A DNA stretch of 47,168 nucleotides from contig UQSC01000003.1 of assembly GCA_900543615.1 (NCBI GenBank), positions 1 through 47,168 of the forward strand. The letters are read 5' to 3'. The notes under the pieces were generated by a model, which made no database searches, was not told where the DNA came from, and worked only from the letters and a program-made list of their open reading frames with translations. Positions 1-7,520 of this stretch are shown piece after piece (the stretch's first letter is position 1; every line of letters begins with the position of its first letter). Source of the DNA: an uncultured Collinsella sp. (GTDB lineage Bacteria; Actinomycetota; Coriobacteriia; Coriobacteriales; Coriobacteriaceae). The translations under genes were made by a program, and so were the position numbers.

Positions 1-67
1 CGCTGGAAAACGCTTCGCGTTTCCTCAGCTCCGCACCCTTGCGGGTTCGAATCCCTCCGCTTGCCCA
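1..67 (+). tRNA. 3' part of a tRNA-like gene cut by the contig start (possibly class II)
   Basis: The T-loop TTCGAAT (46-52) is flanked by GCGGG and CCCTC, followed by an acceptor-like strand and CCA-like bases at 65-67. Upstream, GGAAAACGC-TTC-GCGTTTCC (5-24) can form a long hairpin like the variable arm of a Ser, Leu or Sec tRNA. The loop CTGGAAA at 3-9 could be a GGA (Ser) anticodon loop, but its stem does not pair well with the bases present. I therefore do not assign an anticodon. The 5' half lies outside the window, and an error at the contig edge is possible. Confidence 0.5.
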
Positions 68-71
68 CAAG

Positions 72-114
72 AAAGCGCCCTGGGCCGTTATGGGCTCAGG
101 GCGCTCAATTTTAA
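72..114 (+). terminator. Rho-independent terminator after the first tRNA
   Basis: AGCGCCCTG and CAGGGCGCT form a stem around a GGGCC/GGGCT inner part, followed by CAATTTT. It sits between the plus-strand tRNA fragment and the minus-strand tRNA-Gln, so it can end transcription from the left. Confidence 0.65.
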
Positions 115-189
115 TGGCTGGGACGGAGGGATTCGAACCCCCAACAGCCGGCACCAAAAACCGGAGTTCTACCGTTGAACTACGTCCCA
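115..189 (-). tRNA. tRNA-Gln (anticodon TTG)
   Basis: On the minus strand a complete cloverleaf is visible. The acceptor TGGGACG pairs with CGTCCCA. The anticodon arm CCGGT-TTTTGGT-GCCGG carries TTG, and the T-arm contains GGTTCGAAT. The CCA end is encoded (115-117 in reverse complement). Length is 75 nt with CCA. Confidence 0.93.
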
Positions 190-227
190 ATGTGTGGTGT
201 TGCCCAAAAGCAACTCGTTTAGTTTAC

Positions 228-1133
228 CTAATCTGCGAGGGCATCGCAAACGCCGTCGAGCAGGCGTACGGCGAGTGTCTGCGCGTCGCTGGCCGTGAAG
301 GTGCCGTTGTAGCGCGTCATGCCCGTGAGCTCAATGCGAATGCGTGCCGGCTTCTGCTGCGCGGCGACATTGGCAGTGCGGATGCGCTGGGCCAGGTTGT
401 GGCACTCGGCGAGGGCGATCGTGGCGCGCGGCGCTGCATCTGCGGGCAGCTCGTCGCTTGCGATCTCGAGCACTAGGTCAACGTCGGTTGGGACCTCGGA
501 GTCGCAGAGCATCATGCCGCTGTTGTCGGTCGTTGCCGTGGCGATATTCCACATGCGCGACGCAACGCTGCGTGCGATGGGGTCCTCGCCGATAACGGCA
601 ATCTGGAAGCGCTCGAGCACGTTGGCGGCGCGAGCAAAACCGATACGGGACTCGGCTTCGGTGACCGAGGGCTTGCCCTCCCACACATGGTGCAGGCGGT
701 TGATGTAGGCGTAGGTGTCCTGGAAGGCCATGCCGTCGGCAAACAGGCCGACATTTTCCTGGAACTGCTGCAGGGCGGCCTCGGTATGCGGACCAAAGTA
801 GCCGTCGTCTTCGCCACAGGCAAAGCCCAAAACGTTGAGAGCGCGCTGCAGGGCCTGCACATCGGCGCCATGGAAATTGGGCATGCGCAGATAGAGAGTG
901 CGGTCGCCCAGCTTATACGAAGCGTCTACAAGGGCGCTCCAGCAGGGGATATCGACGGCATGACCGGCAGCAAGGCCGCTGTCGAGCCTGAAGGTGCTGA
1001 CGGCCTGCTCAGTGGTGGCTCCAAAGTACTTGTCGGTGACTTCGGCGGCATCAATCGTGTAGCCGAGCTGCAGGAGACGAGACTGCACGTCTTCGACGGC
1101 TGCTCCTTGCATGCCCGTTGTAATAGGTTCCAT
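228..1133 (-). CDS. Protein with two peptidoglycan-binding (PG_binding_1) domains, CwlM-like layout
   Basis: The 301-aa protein has two PG_binding_1-type repeats. One is at about residues 8-70 (VEDVQSRLLQLGY, then FGATTEQAVSTFR). The other is at about 84-145 (VQALQRALNVLGF, then YFGPHTEAALQQFQ). The C-terminal half (about 150-301) is alternating hydrophobic and alpha/beta-like, and I see no zinc-binding His/Glu set in it. There is no signal peptide or membrane segment, so as written the protein is cytoplasmic. Two such domains followed by an amidase-like fold without a signal resemble actinobacterial CwlM, a regulator of early cell-wall synthesis; this link is inference. The start is supported by AAAGGGG seven bases upstream. 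It lies upstream of the polyprenyl synthase in a different unit. Confidence 0.75.
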   Translation of the reverse strand: MEPITTGMQGAAVEDVQSRLLQLGYTIDAAEVTDKYFGATTEQAVSTFRLDSGLAAGHAVDIPCWSALVDASYKLGDRTLYLRMPNFHGADVQALQRALNVLGFACGEDDGYFGPHTEAALQQFQENVGLFADGMAFQDTYAYINRLHHVWEGKPSVTEAESRIGFARAANVLERFQIAVIGEDPIARSVASRMWNIATATTDNSGMMLCDSEVPTDVDLVLEIASDELPADAAPRATIALAECHNLAQRIRTANVAAQQKPARIRIELTGMTRYNGTFTASDAQTLAVRLLDGVCDALAD

Positions 1134-1271
1134 GAACGAACCCCTTTCGGCGTACCATTCGTACTATTTGAGCGTCTGTCGGATAGACAACGCAAAGGGA
1201 TGCATAAACATGCACTCAACAGTGTAGCAAGTTGTGCCTAAATACGCTGCTGACAGGTTTTATAACCCCCG

Positions 1272-2297
1272 TTAGTTAAGGCGCTCCACAAAGAAATCTG
1301 CCATGGAGAGGAACAGCTCGCGTGCGTGCGGATCAAGCTCAACGTTCTCGATGGCCGCTTTGGCCTTAGCGGTCAGGTCGAGCGCGTAAGTGTGGGCGTA
1401 ATCGATGGAGCCGGTCTCCTGGAAGATCTCCACGGCGCGTGCGAGCTGCGCGGGATTATCGGTGCCTGAGGAAAGAATCGCCTCGACCTCGTCGTGGTGG
1501 CGCTCATCAGAGAGGGCGTGTACGGCGACAAGCGTGCGCTTGCCCTCGGTGATGTCGGTGCGGAAGTCCTTGTTGGCGGCTTCCTTAGTGCCGACAAGGT
1601 TGAGCAGGTCGTCCTGAATCTGAAAGGCAAGGCCCGTGTGCAGGCCAAAGGCGCGCAGCGCTTCGATTTGCTCATCGTTGCCGCCGCCGATAATGGCTCC
1701 GGCGGCAAGCGGCGTGGCTCCGCTGTAAAACGCGGTCTTGTGCGTCGCCATGTCCAGGTAGTCATCAACCGAGATATCAAAGCGCCCGTCGCGGACCCAA
1801 CCCAGGTCGAGTGCTTGACCCTCGATGGTGCGGACGATCATCTCGGTAAGCTCGTGGAGCACGCGCAGCTTCACGTCGGACTCCAGCGTAGGGTCGTCGA
1901 GAACCGTCTTGGTGACCATGGTGAGCGCCAGGTCGCCACAATTGATGGCAAGGCCCGTGCCCTCGGTAAGGTGCATGCAGGGCTTGCCTCGACGAAGCTG
2001 TCCGTTGTCGGCGATGTCGTCGTGGATCAGCGCGCCCGACTGGAAATGCTCGATGGCTGCCGCGGCGCTGCGGGCGCTCTCAAAGCTACCGCCCACTGCG
2101 GTTGCGGCGAGCATGCAGATAAGCGGGCGGTGGCGCTTGCCGGCGTTGGCCGTAAAAGTCGAGAGCGGCGCATACAGGTAGCGCTCGATATCGGCAGAGG
2201 TCGCCTGTCCGTCAAAGAACGTGGCCAGATAGTCGTTAATCTGGTCAAAGTGCTGGGCTAAAAAGCTGGTAAACGGACTGGACACGGGTTCTCGCAT
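1272..2297 (-). CDS. Polyprenyl (long-chain isoprenyl) diphosphate synthase
   Basis: This trans-isoprenyl diphosphate synthase condenses isopentenyl diphosphate with an allylic diphosphate to make the lipid tail of quinones or related carriers. The first aspartate-rich motif is clear in LIHDDIADN (DDxxD), followed by a basic LRRGKP. The second is FQIQDDLLN, where the usual last Asp is Asn. Length from the chosen start is 341 aa, normal for the family. I chose ATG at 2297 (MREPVSS) rather than the upstream ATG at 2336: the longer version would place a palindrome (2319-2341) inside the gene, has no ribosome site, and adds 13 unconserved residues. AGAAAGA lies just before 2297, a weak site. Product chain length cannot be read from sequence alone. 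Confidence 0.85.
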   Translation of the reverse strand: MREPVSSPFTSFLAQHFDQINDYLATFFDGQATSADIERYLYAPLSTFTANAGKRHRPLICMLAATAVGGSFESARSAAAAIEHFQSGALIHDDIADNGQLRRGKPCMHLTEGTGLAINCGDLALTMVTKTVLDDPTLESDVKLRVLHELTEMIVRTIEGQALDLGWVRDGRFDISVDDYLDMATHKTAFYSGATPLAAGAIIGGGNDEQIEALRAFGLHTGLAFQIQDDLLNLVGTKEAANKDFRTDITEGKRTLVAVHALSDERHHDEVEAILSSGTDNPAQLARAVEIFQETGSIDYAHTYALDLTAKAKAAIENVELDPHARELFLSMADFFVERLN

Positions 2298-2318
2298 TCT
2301 TTCTGAGGTTGCATTGAT

Positions 2319-2341
2319 GCAATATGCAGACAACATATTGC
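2319..2341. promoter_or_regulatory. Palindrome GCAATATG-N7-CATATTGC upstream of the polyprenyl synthase
   Basis: Perfect 8-bp inverted arms with a 7-bp spacer lie about 20 bp upstream of the chosen start. The shape fits a dimeric repressor site, but the factor is unknown and no second copy was noticed. Confidence 0.35.
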
Positions 2342-2410
2342 CACATCAGGGCGTTTGGCGCGGCAGTTTTGGCGATTTAGGACAACGGGCGTGCGTTTGA
2401 TGGAGCGCGC

Positions 2411-4861
2411 CTAAATCAGCCTAAAATGCTCGAGCGCCGCAACGACACCGTCGTGATCGACGGTGTCGGTCACGTAATCGGCCTTATCCTTGAGATAGTC
2501 CGGTGCGTTGCCCATCGCAATGCCGACATCGACGGCGTTCATCAGCGAGACGTCATTGCTGGCGTCGCCGATGCCATATACGGTTCCGTGGTGGGGATCG
2601 AGGGCGTCGAGTACAGACTGGATGCCCCCGCGCTTCGTGCATTCGCGGGGCGAGATTTCGGTTACCTCGAGTTCGAGCTCGTTAAAGCACAGCAGCGGCT
2701 CAAGTGCCTTATCTTGAGCGATGTGGTTGGCGAGCGATGTAGACATCAAGATCTTGTAGACACTGTAATGTTGCAGCTGCGTGACTGCGTCGCCCAGGGT
2801 GCGCGCGTATCCGGGAGCATCGGGCGCATCGGCACTCATGCGCACGACGCCGTTGAGGCCCTCAAAGCGGATGACCTCGCCCGATTGCTCAAGGTAGGGG
2901 GCAAGACGCTGCAGCATACTGGGCGTCATCGACAGATCGCGAATTGCGTGTCCGTTGATCTCGGCGTAACCGCCCGCAAGACAGACGATGCCGGTCCAAG
3001 GCAGCTCAAGAAGTTTGGGGTGGATGCAGCTGAGGGTACGTCCCGTGCAGATAAAGGCCATGTTGCCGTTGGCGACAAACTCGCGGATTGCCTGCGAAAC
3101 CGCCTCGTTGGGATAGGGGGAGAGGTCCCGCTCGTCTTCGGGAAGGTCTTGGGCGAGCCTGGGGTCTTGCCAGGCGAGCGTTCCGTCGATATCGAAGAAG
3201 CAAATATCGCCGCGCTTATGGGCTGCGCTGGCGGCAGGGGAGGCCGAGGTGGTGGGCACAAATTCCGGCTCGAGGCCCATGATCTGGTCAAAATGCTCTT
3301 TAACGCGGGGAACGGAGATGCCGATGACCACCTGGGCGGTCTTGCCCGTAATGATGAGGCCCTTGGCGCCCACCGCGACAAACGACGCGTTATCTGCAAC
3401 GATGGAAGGGTCTGCGACCTCGACGCGCAGGCGCGTGGCGCAGTTGGTTGCGCCCACAATATTGCCAACGCCACCTAAAAGCTGAATTACCCGCTCAGCG
3501 AGGACGTGATCTTGATCGGATCGACTATTGACCTCGTCATTGGGAGATTGCTCTTTGGCAAAGCCGCTTTCCGTTAAACGATCGATTGCCGCGCGATTGG
3601 CAACATGATCCTCGCGGCCCGGCGTCTTAAGGTCATAGACCAAGATGAGTGCTCGAAAACTAACAAAAAAGATGAGGCTAAAGGCAAGGCCGATACCGAG
3701 CGCCAAAAGATAGGCACCGGCATGCGTGCGCATGAGCGGAATAAAGTTGAAGGCTGCCATCTCAATCAGGCCGCCCGAGAAGATGCCGACGATGCCAAAG
3801 AGATTCATGGTTGTGGCAAGGCAAGACGATAAGACGGCGTAGAGCAAAAAGAGCCCGGGGTGGGTGAACATAAAGAGAAACTCGAGTGGCTCGGTAACGC
3901 CGCAAACCACCGAGGCGACGATGGCGGGCAAAAGGATGACCTTAAGGCCGGCGCGGCGCTCTGGTTTTGCGGTGGAGTAGAACGCGGCTGCGATGGCGGG
4001 AAGGCCAAAGAGCTTGACCCAGCCGGTGGCGGTAAAACCGGCCCACGGCGCAAGTTCATTAAGGGGGCGCGTGCTATGGGAGAGGATGGGGAGCAAGCTG
4101 CTCCACGTGGCGTAGATGCCGTCGTTAATGACCAGGTTGTCGTAGTAGATCGGCATGTAGAGCAGGTGGTGCAGCCCCATGGGCTCGAGCGCTCGCTCCA
4201 AAAGCACAAAGATGCCCACGCCAAAGGGGCCGACGCTCGTAAGTGCATGGCGCAGCGTTTCGGTCATTGCGTATACGGAGGGCACGATGGCGGCCGAGAT
4301 AGCGGCAAGGGCAAACACGGCAAAAAAGCTGATGAGGTAGACCAGCGAGGAGCCCGAGAAGGTGCCGAGCCAATCGGGAACCTTGGCATCGTAGAAGCGG
4401 TCATGGATGGCGACGACGGTTGCCGATACCGCCAGCGGGCCGATAATGCCGGTGTCGAGCGTCTTGATGCCGTCGATGATGGTGATGCCGCTAGCGGAGG
4501 TCAAAGACGACGGGTACTTAAGTCCAAGATTGTCTCCGCTCAGCTTAATGATCTCGCTCAAAAAGAAGCAGTAGGCAAAATAGGCGACGAGAGCCTCGAG
4601 GCAGCAACGAGCCGGTTGTTTTTGGGCAAGACCGATGGGCAGCGCTACGGCAAAAAGGAGCGGGAGGCGTTTAAAGACCGTCCACGAGCCGCGCTGGATG
4701 ATGGTCCAAAAAGCGTACCAAGGGGTTCCGTATACGGCGAGATCGCCGACGATGTCCGCAGTCGTTGCGAGAGCGGAGACGCCGACCATGAGGCCTGATA
4801 TAGAAAACAGCATGGCGGGCGCGAACATTGCCCCGCCAAAGCGTTGGATTTTTTGCAGCAT
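2411..4861 (-). CDS. PTS EIICB (glucose/maltose family) fused to a Cof-type HAD phosphatase
   Basis: The 816-aa protein has three parts. Residues about 1-425 are an EIIC membrane domain with some ten hydrophobic segments, the conserved GITIIDGIKTLDTGIIGPL region, and TEPLEFLFMF. Residues about 457-535 are EIIB with NCATRLR, where Cys474 is the expected phosphorylation site. Residues about 552-816 are a HAD hydrolase with FFDIDGT (Asp557 nucleophile), a CTGRT motif and GIGDASND near the end. The EIIC-EIIB order resembles MalX-type alpha-glucoside PTS. EIIA must come from elsewhere. The HAD part could dephosphorylate the imported sugar phosphate, as maltose-6'-phosphate phosphatase does in Enterococcus; that is inference. 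It is transcribed divergently from a GntR gene, and a GTTTAAAC box lies 44 bp upstream of its start. Confidence 0.88.
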   Translation of the reverse strand: MLQKIQRFGGAMFAPAMLFSISGLMVGVSALATTADIVGDLAVYGTPWYAFWTIIQRGSWTVFKRLPLLFAVALPIGLAQKQPARCCLEALVAYFAYCFFLSEIIKLSGDNLGLKYPSSLTSASGITIIDGIKTLDTGIIGPLAVSATVVAIHDRFYDAKVPDWLGTFSGSSLVYLISFFAVFALAAISAAIVPSVYAMTETLRHALTSVGPFGVGIFVLLERALEPMGLHHLLYMPIYYDNLVINDGIYATWSSLLPILSHSTRPLNELAPWAGFTATGWVKLFGLPAIAAAFYSTAKPERRAGLKVILLPAIVASVVCGVTEPLEFLFMFTHPGLFLLYAVLSSCLATTMNLFGIVGIFSGGLIEMAAFNFIPLMRTHAGAYLLALGIGLAFSLIFFVSFRALILVYDLKTPGREDHVANRAAIDRLTESGFAKEQSPNDEVNSRSDQDHVLAERVIQLLGGVGNIVGATNCATRLRVEVADPSIVADNASFVAVGAKGLIITGKTAQVVIGISVPRVKEHFDQIMGLEPEFVPTTSASPAASAAHKRGDICFFDIDGTLAWQDPRLAQDLPEDERDLSPYPNEAVSQAIREFVANGNMAFICTGRTLSCIHPKLLELPWTGIVCLAGGYAEINGHAIRDLSMTPSMLQRLAPYLEQSGEVIRFEGLNGVVRMSADAPDAPGYARTLGDAVTQLQHYSVYKILMSTSLANHIAQDKALEPLLCFNELELEVTEISPRECTKRGGIQSVLDALDPHHGTVYGIGDASNDVSLMNAVDVGIAMGNAPDYLKDKADYVTDTVDHDGVVAALEHFRLI

Positions 4862-4902
4862 GTTCTGCCTTCCGAATATCGAGGCGCGTTGCGCGTGGGG
4901 AA

Positions 4903-4914
4903 ACGTTTAAACAA
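4903..4914. promoter_or_regulatory. TTGTTTAAACAA-like operator upstream of the PTS-HAD gene
   Basis: ACGTTTAAACAA contains the perfect palindrome GTTTAAAC. It lies in the divergent promoter region between the PTS gene and the GntR gene. It matches sites at 5025, 5922, 5997 and 14939. The binding protein is inferred to be the neighbouring GntR protein. Confidence 0.55.
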
Positions 4915-5024
4915 TGGATTCATTGTAGAGGACCAGACGATTGTCGTACCGGCAGTTTTGAGCGAAACCGATTTGGGCATGACAGAAACCGTCAACGGTT
5001 AAATCCTGTCGCTTTACCGATATT

Positions 5025-5036
5025 CGGTTTAAACAA
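5025..5036. promoter_or_regulatory. Second TTGTTTAAACAA-like operator, upstream of the GntR gene
   Basis: CGGTTTAAACAA shares GTTTAAACAA with the site at 4903. It lies 55 bp before the regulator start, as expected for autoregulation of a divergent pair. Confidence 0.55.
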
Positions 5037-5090
5037 CTTTAAGAAATGCTATCGTGCCTAGCCGGAAATGAATAATGTAGAGGTGAAACA

Positions 5091-5810
5091 ATGCCAAAAG
5101 CGATATACGAAGGAATCTACCGAGAAATACGCTCGCGCATCATTAATGGGACCTATGCGTTTCAGGAGATGCTGCCAACCGAAGCCGAGCTGACCGCGGA
5201 ATTTGGCTGCACGCGCAATACCGTCCGCCGCGCTTTGAGCATGCTGGCCGACGGGATGTTTGTGCAGCCCATACACGGCAAGGGCGTGCGCGTTATTTGG
5301 CTTAAGGGCGAAACCGACATGTTGGGCGCACTCGAAGAGGTTGAGTCGTTTGGCGAGTTTGCAAAGCGCAACAATGCCGTTGCATCGACGGACGTTAAGT
5401 CTTTTGAGCATTTGATTTGCACCGAGCAGCTCTCTCGTCGCCTGGGCTTTAAGGTGGGCGAGGAGTTGATTCGCGTGGTGCGTGTCCGAAGCCTCAACGG
5501 CAACGCGCGCCAAGTGGACCATGGCTATTTTTTGGCGTCGATCGCCAAGGGCCTGACTCCCGAGATCGCGGCAGATTCTATTTACGGCTATCTGGAGCAC
5601 AAGCGCGGTGTCAAAGTGATGGCGAGCCGTCGTACGGTGAGTGTCGAGCTCGCCAACGATGAGGACTGCAGCTATCTTGACCTCGGCAAATACAACTGCG
5701 TTGCCGTCATGGAGAGTCAGTCGTACACCTCGGATGGCATCTTGTTTGAGGTGACGCACACTCGCACACACCCCGAGATCTTCCATTACCGCGTCAATTC
5801 CAAGCGATAG
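5091..5810 (+). CDS. GntR-family (HutC/TreR-like, UTRA) transcriptional regulator
   Basis: The 239-aa protein has an N-terminal winged-helix domain (residues about 1-70; YEGIYREIRSRIINGTY, LPTEAELTAEFGCTRNTVRRAL) typical of GntR proteins. A UTRA ligand-binding domain follows (about 85-235). The pattern resembles TreR, the trehalose-6-phosphate-responsive repressor, so a phosphorylated sugar is the likely effector. It is divergent from the PTS-HAD gene, with two GTTTAAAC boxes between them. The same motif before the ABC importer and malQ suggests it controls the whole alpha-glucan block (inference). AGAGGTGAAACA precedes the ATG. A strong terminator follows. Confidence 0.88.
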   Translation: MPKAIYEGIYREIRSRIINGTYAFQEMLPTEAELTAEFGCTRNTVRRALSMLADGMFVQPIHGKGVRVIWLKGETDMLGALEEVESFGEFAKRNNAVASTDVKSFEHLICTEQLSRRLGFKVGEELIRVVRVRSLNGNARQVDHGYFLASIAKGLTPEIAADSIYGYLEHKRGVKVMASRRTVSVELANDEDCSYLDLGKYNCVAVMESQSYTSDGILFEVTHTRTHPEIFHYRVNSKR

Positions 5811-5848
5811 CCGGCTAGCTCGCAGCCTGACGAGACTCATGGCCTCAA

Positions 5849-5903
5849 AGAGAAAACGCCCGGTCAAACCGACGGTACATCGGCTTGACCGGGCGTTTTC
5901 TCT
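5849..5903 (+). terminator. Long perfect-stem terminator after the GntR gene
   Basis: Nineteen-base complementary arms begin AGAGAAAACGCC and end GGCGTTTTCTCT. The A-tract and T-tract lie inside the stem, so it can act on both strands. The remaining 200 bp up to the next gene hold two operator-like boxes. Confidence 0.85.
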
Positions 5904-5921
5904 GCATTAGATAACAAATAA

Positions 5922-5933
5922 TTGTTTATACAA
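5922..5933. promoter_or_regulatory. TTGTTTATACAA operator-like site upstream of the sugar-binding protein
   Basis: TTGTTTATACAA is a near-palindrome differing from TTGTTTAAACAA at one base. It lies about 185 bp before the ABC binding-protein start. An additional AACTTG-N8-CAAGTT inverted pair follows at about 5934-5953. Confidence 0.5.
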
Positions 5934-5996
5934 AACTTGTCAAGTATCAAGTTGAAATTACCGTTCACCGAAGTTTTTCTACCGCTCTAGTAATAC

Positions 5997-6008
5997 TTGT
6001 TCAAACAA
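5997..6008. promoter_or_regulatory. TTGTTCAAACAA operator-like site upstream of the sugar-binding protein
   Basis: TTGTTCAAACAA differs from the consensus at one base. It lies about 110 bp before the start of the ABC importer operon, near the likely promoter (TAATAC at 5991 could be a -10). Confidence 0.5.
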
Positions 6009-6116
6009 CTAGCCAAATAGCGTATCGTTCAAATCAGCAAAAGGGGCAAAGTCCCCGAGCCAATCTCCGAAGGCGGCGGCAAAGGGTGCCGCCACGGTGT
6101 GAAAGGGTGGATTGTA

Positions 6117-7433
6117 ATGAAGAACGAAATGAGCAGAAGGCAGTTCCTGGGCTTTGCTGGTTCCGCGGCTGCAGTTCTTGGTCTGGGCCTCGTGGGTTGC
6201 GGTGGTTCTGCCGGCTCCGGCTCCTCTGCTTCTGGTGACGCTGCCGAGGTCTACTTCCTCCAATTCAAGCCCGAGGTCGACAAGGAGTGGAAGGAGATCG
6301 CCAAGGCCTATAAGAAGGAGAAGGGCGTCGAGGTCAAGATCGTGACCGCCGCTTCCAACACCTACGAGGAGAAGCTTAAGTCCGAGATGTCCAAGAGCTC
6401 CGCTCCGACCCTGTTCCAGGTCAACGGCCCCACCGGTCTTAAGAACTGGAAGGATTACTGCGCCGACCTGTCCGATACCAAGCTCCGCGGTGAGCTCATT
6501 GATGACTCCCTGGCTCTGCAGTCCGACGGCAAGGATGTGTGCATCGACTGGGTTCAGGAGAGCTTCGGCATTATTTACAACAAGCAGCTGCTCGAGAAGG
6601 CTGGCTACAAGGCCGAGGACATCAACTCCTTCGACAAGCTGAAGGCTTGTGCCGATGACATCCAGGCCCGCAAGGACGAGCTTGGTGTCGAGGGTGCCTT
6701 CACTTCCGCCGGCATGGACGACTCCTCCAGCTGGCGCTACACCACCCACCTTGCCAACATGCCGCTCTACTACGAGTTTGAGAAGGAGCACAACCAGGAG
6801 GACGACGAGATCAAGGGTGAGTTCCTCGACAACTACAAGCAGATCTTCGACCTGTACATCACCGACTCCACCTGCGATCCTTCGCAGCTTGCTTCCAAGA
6901 CCGGCGACGACGCCACCAACGAGTTCGCAACCGGCAAGGCCGTCTTCTACCAGAACGGCTCTTGGGCCTACTCTGACCTCGTCAAGGCCGGCATGACCGA
7001 CGATCAGATTGGCATGATGCCGATCTACATCGGTGTTGACGGCGAGGAGAACCAGGGCCTGTGCTCCGGCGGCGAGAACTACTGGTGCGTCAGTTCCCAG
7101 GCTTCCGAGGATGCCCAGAAGGCCACCGAGGACTTCATGTATTGGTGCGTCACCGCTGACACCCCGACCAGCATCATCGCCGACAAGATGGGTCTGACCG
7201 CTCCGTTCAAGAGCGCCAAGGAGACCACCAACGTCTTCTCGCAGCAGGCCGTTGCCATGGCCAAGGACGGCAAGAAGACCGTCGCTTGGGACTTCGTCTA
7301 CATTCCCTCCGAGGAGTGGAAGAAGAACCTCAAGCAGGCTCTGATTGCCTACGCTGCCGATAACAGCAAGTGGGACGGCGTCAAGAACGCCTTCGTCGAT
7401 GGTTGGAAGACCGAGAAGGCCGCTTCCGAGTAA
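6117..7433 (+). CDS. Sugar ABC transporter substrate-binding lipoprotein (MalE-like) with Tat-type signal
   Basis: The 438-aa extracellular binding protein belongs to the maltose/oligosaccharide class (SBP family 1). The N-terminus contains SRRQFLGF, a twin-arginine motif, then a hydrophobic stretch and the lipobox LVGC with Cys28, so it is probably exported folded and lipid-anchored. Glycine/serine spacers follow. The body has family features such as FQVNGPTGLKNWKDYCADL and GKAVFYQNGSWAY. I chose ATG at 6117 (MKNEMSRRQF) over the GTG at 6099 because AAAGGGTGG lies just before it. Two permease genes and an ATPase follow, giving a full importer. Its context points to maltose or maltodextrin as substrate, not proven by sequence. 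Confidence 0.9.
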   Translation: MKNEMSRRQFLGFAGSAAAVLGLGLVGCGGSAGSGSSASGDAAEVYFLQFKPEVDKEWKEIAKAYKKEKGVEVKIVTAASNTYEEKLKSEMSKSSAPTLFQVNGPTGLKNWKDYCADLSDTKLRGELIDDSLALQSDGKDVCIDWVQESFGIIYNKQLLEKAGYKAEDINSFDKLKACADDIQARKDELGVEGAFTSAGMDDSSSWRYTTHLANMPLYYEFEKEHNQEDDEIKGEFLDNYKQIFDLYITDSTCDPSQLASKTGDDATNEFATGKAVFYQNGSWAYSDLVKAGMTDDQIGMMPIYIGVDGEENQGLCSGGENYWCVSSQASEDAQKATEDFMYWCVTADTPTSIIADKMGLTAPFKSAKETTNVFSQQAVAMAKDGKKTVAWDFVYIPSEEWKKNLKQALIAYAADNSKWDGVKNAFVDGWKTEKAASE

Positions 7434-7464
7434 GCAGTTGCTGCCCAAGCTATCTGATTAGCGA

Positions 7465-7500
7465 CAGGGGGCGGGCAGACGTTGGTTTGCCCGCCCCCTG
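7465..7500 (+). terminator. GC-rich intercistronic hairpin between binding protein and permease genes
   Basis: CAGGGGGCGGGCA pairs with TGCCCGCCCCCTG, giving a 13-bp perfect stem with no T-tract after it. Such hairpins after the binding-protein gene usually stabilise its mRNA or lower downstream expression. Confidence 0.65.
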
Positions 7501-7520
7501 CATATTGAAAGGACCCTTTT

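Noticed and set aside
6009..7448. A 479-aa minus-strand frame opposite the sugar-binding protein
   Set aside because: Leu/Val/Gly-rich shadow of a codon-biased gene, without recognisable domains.
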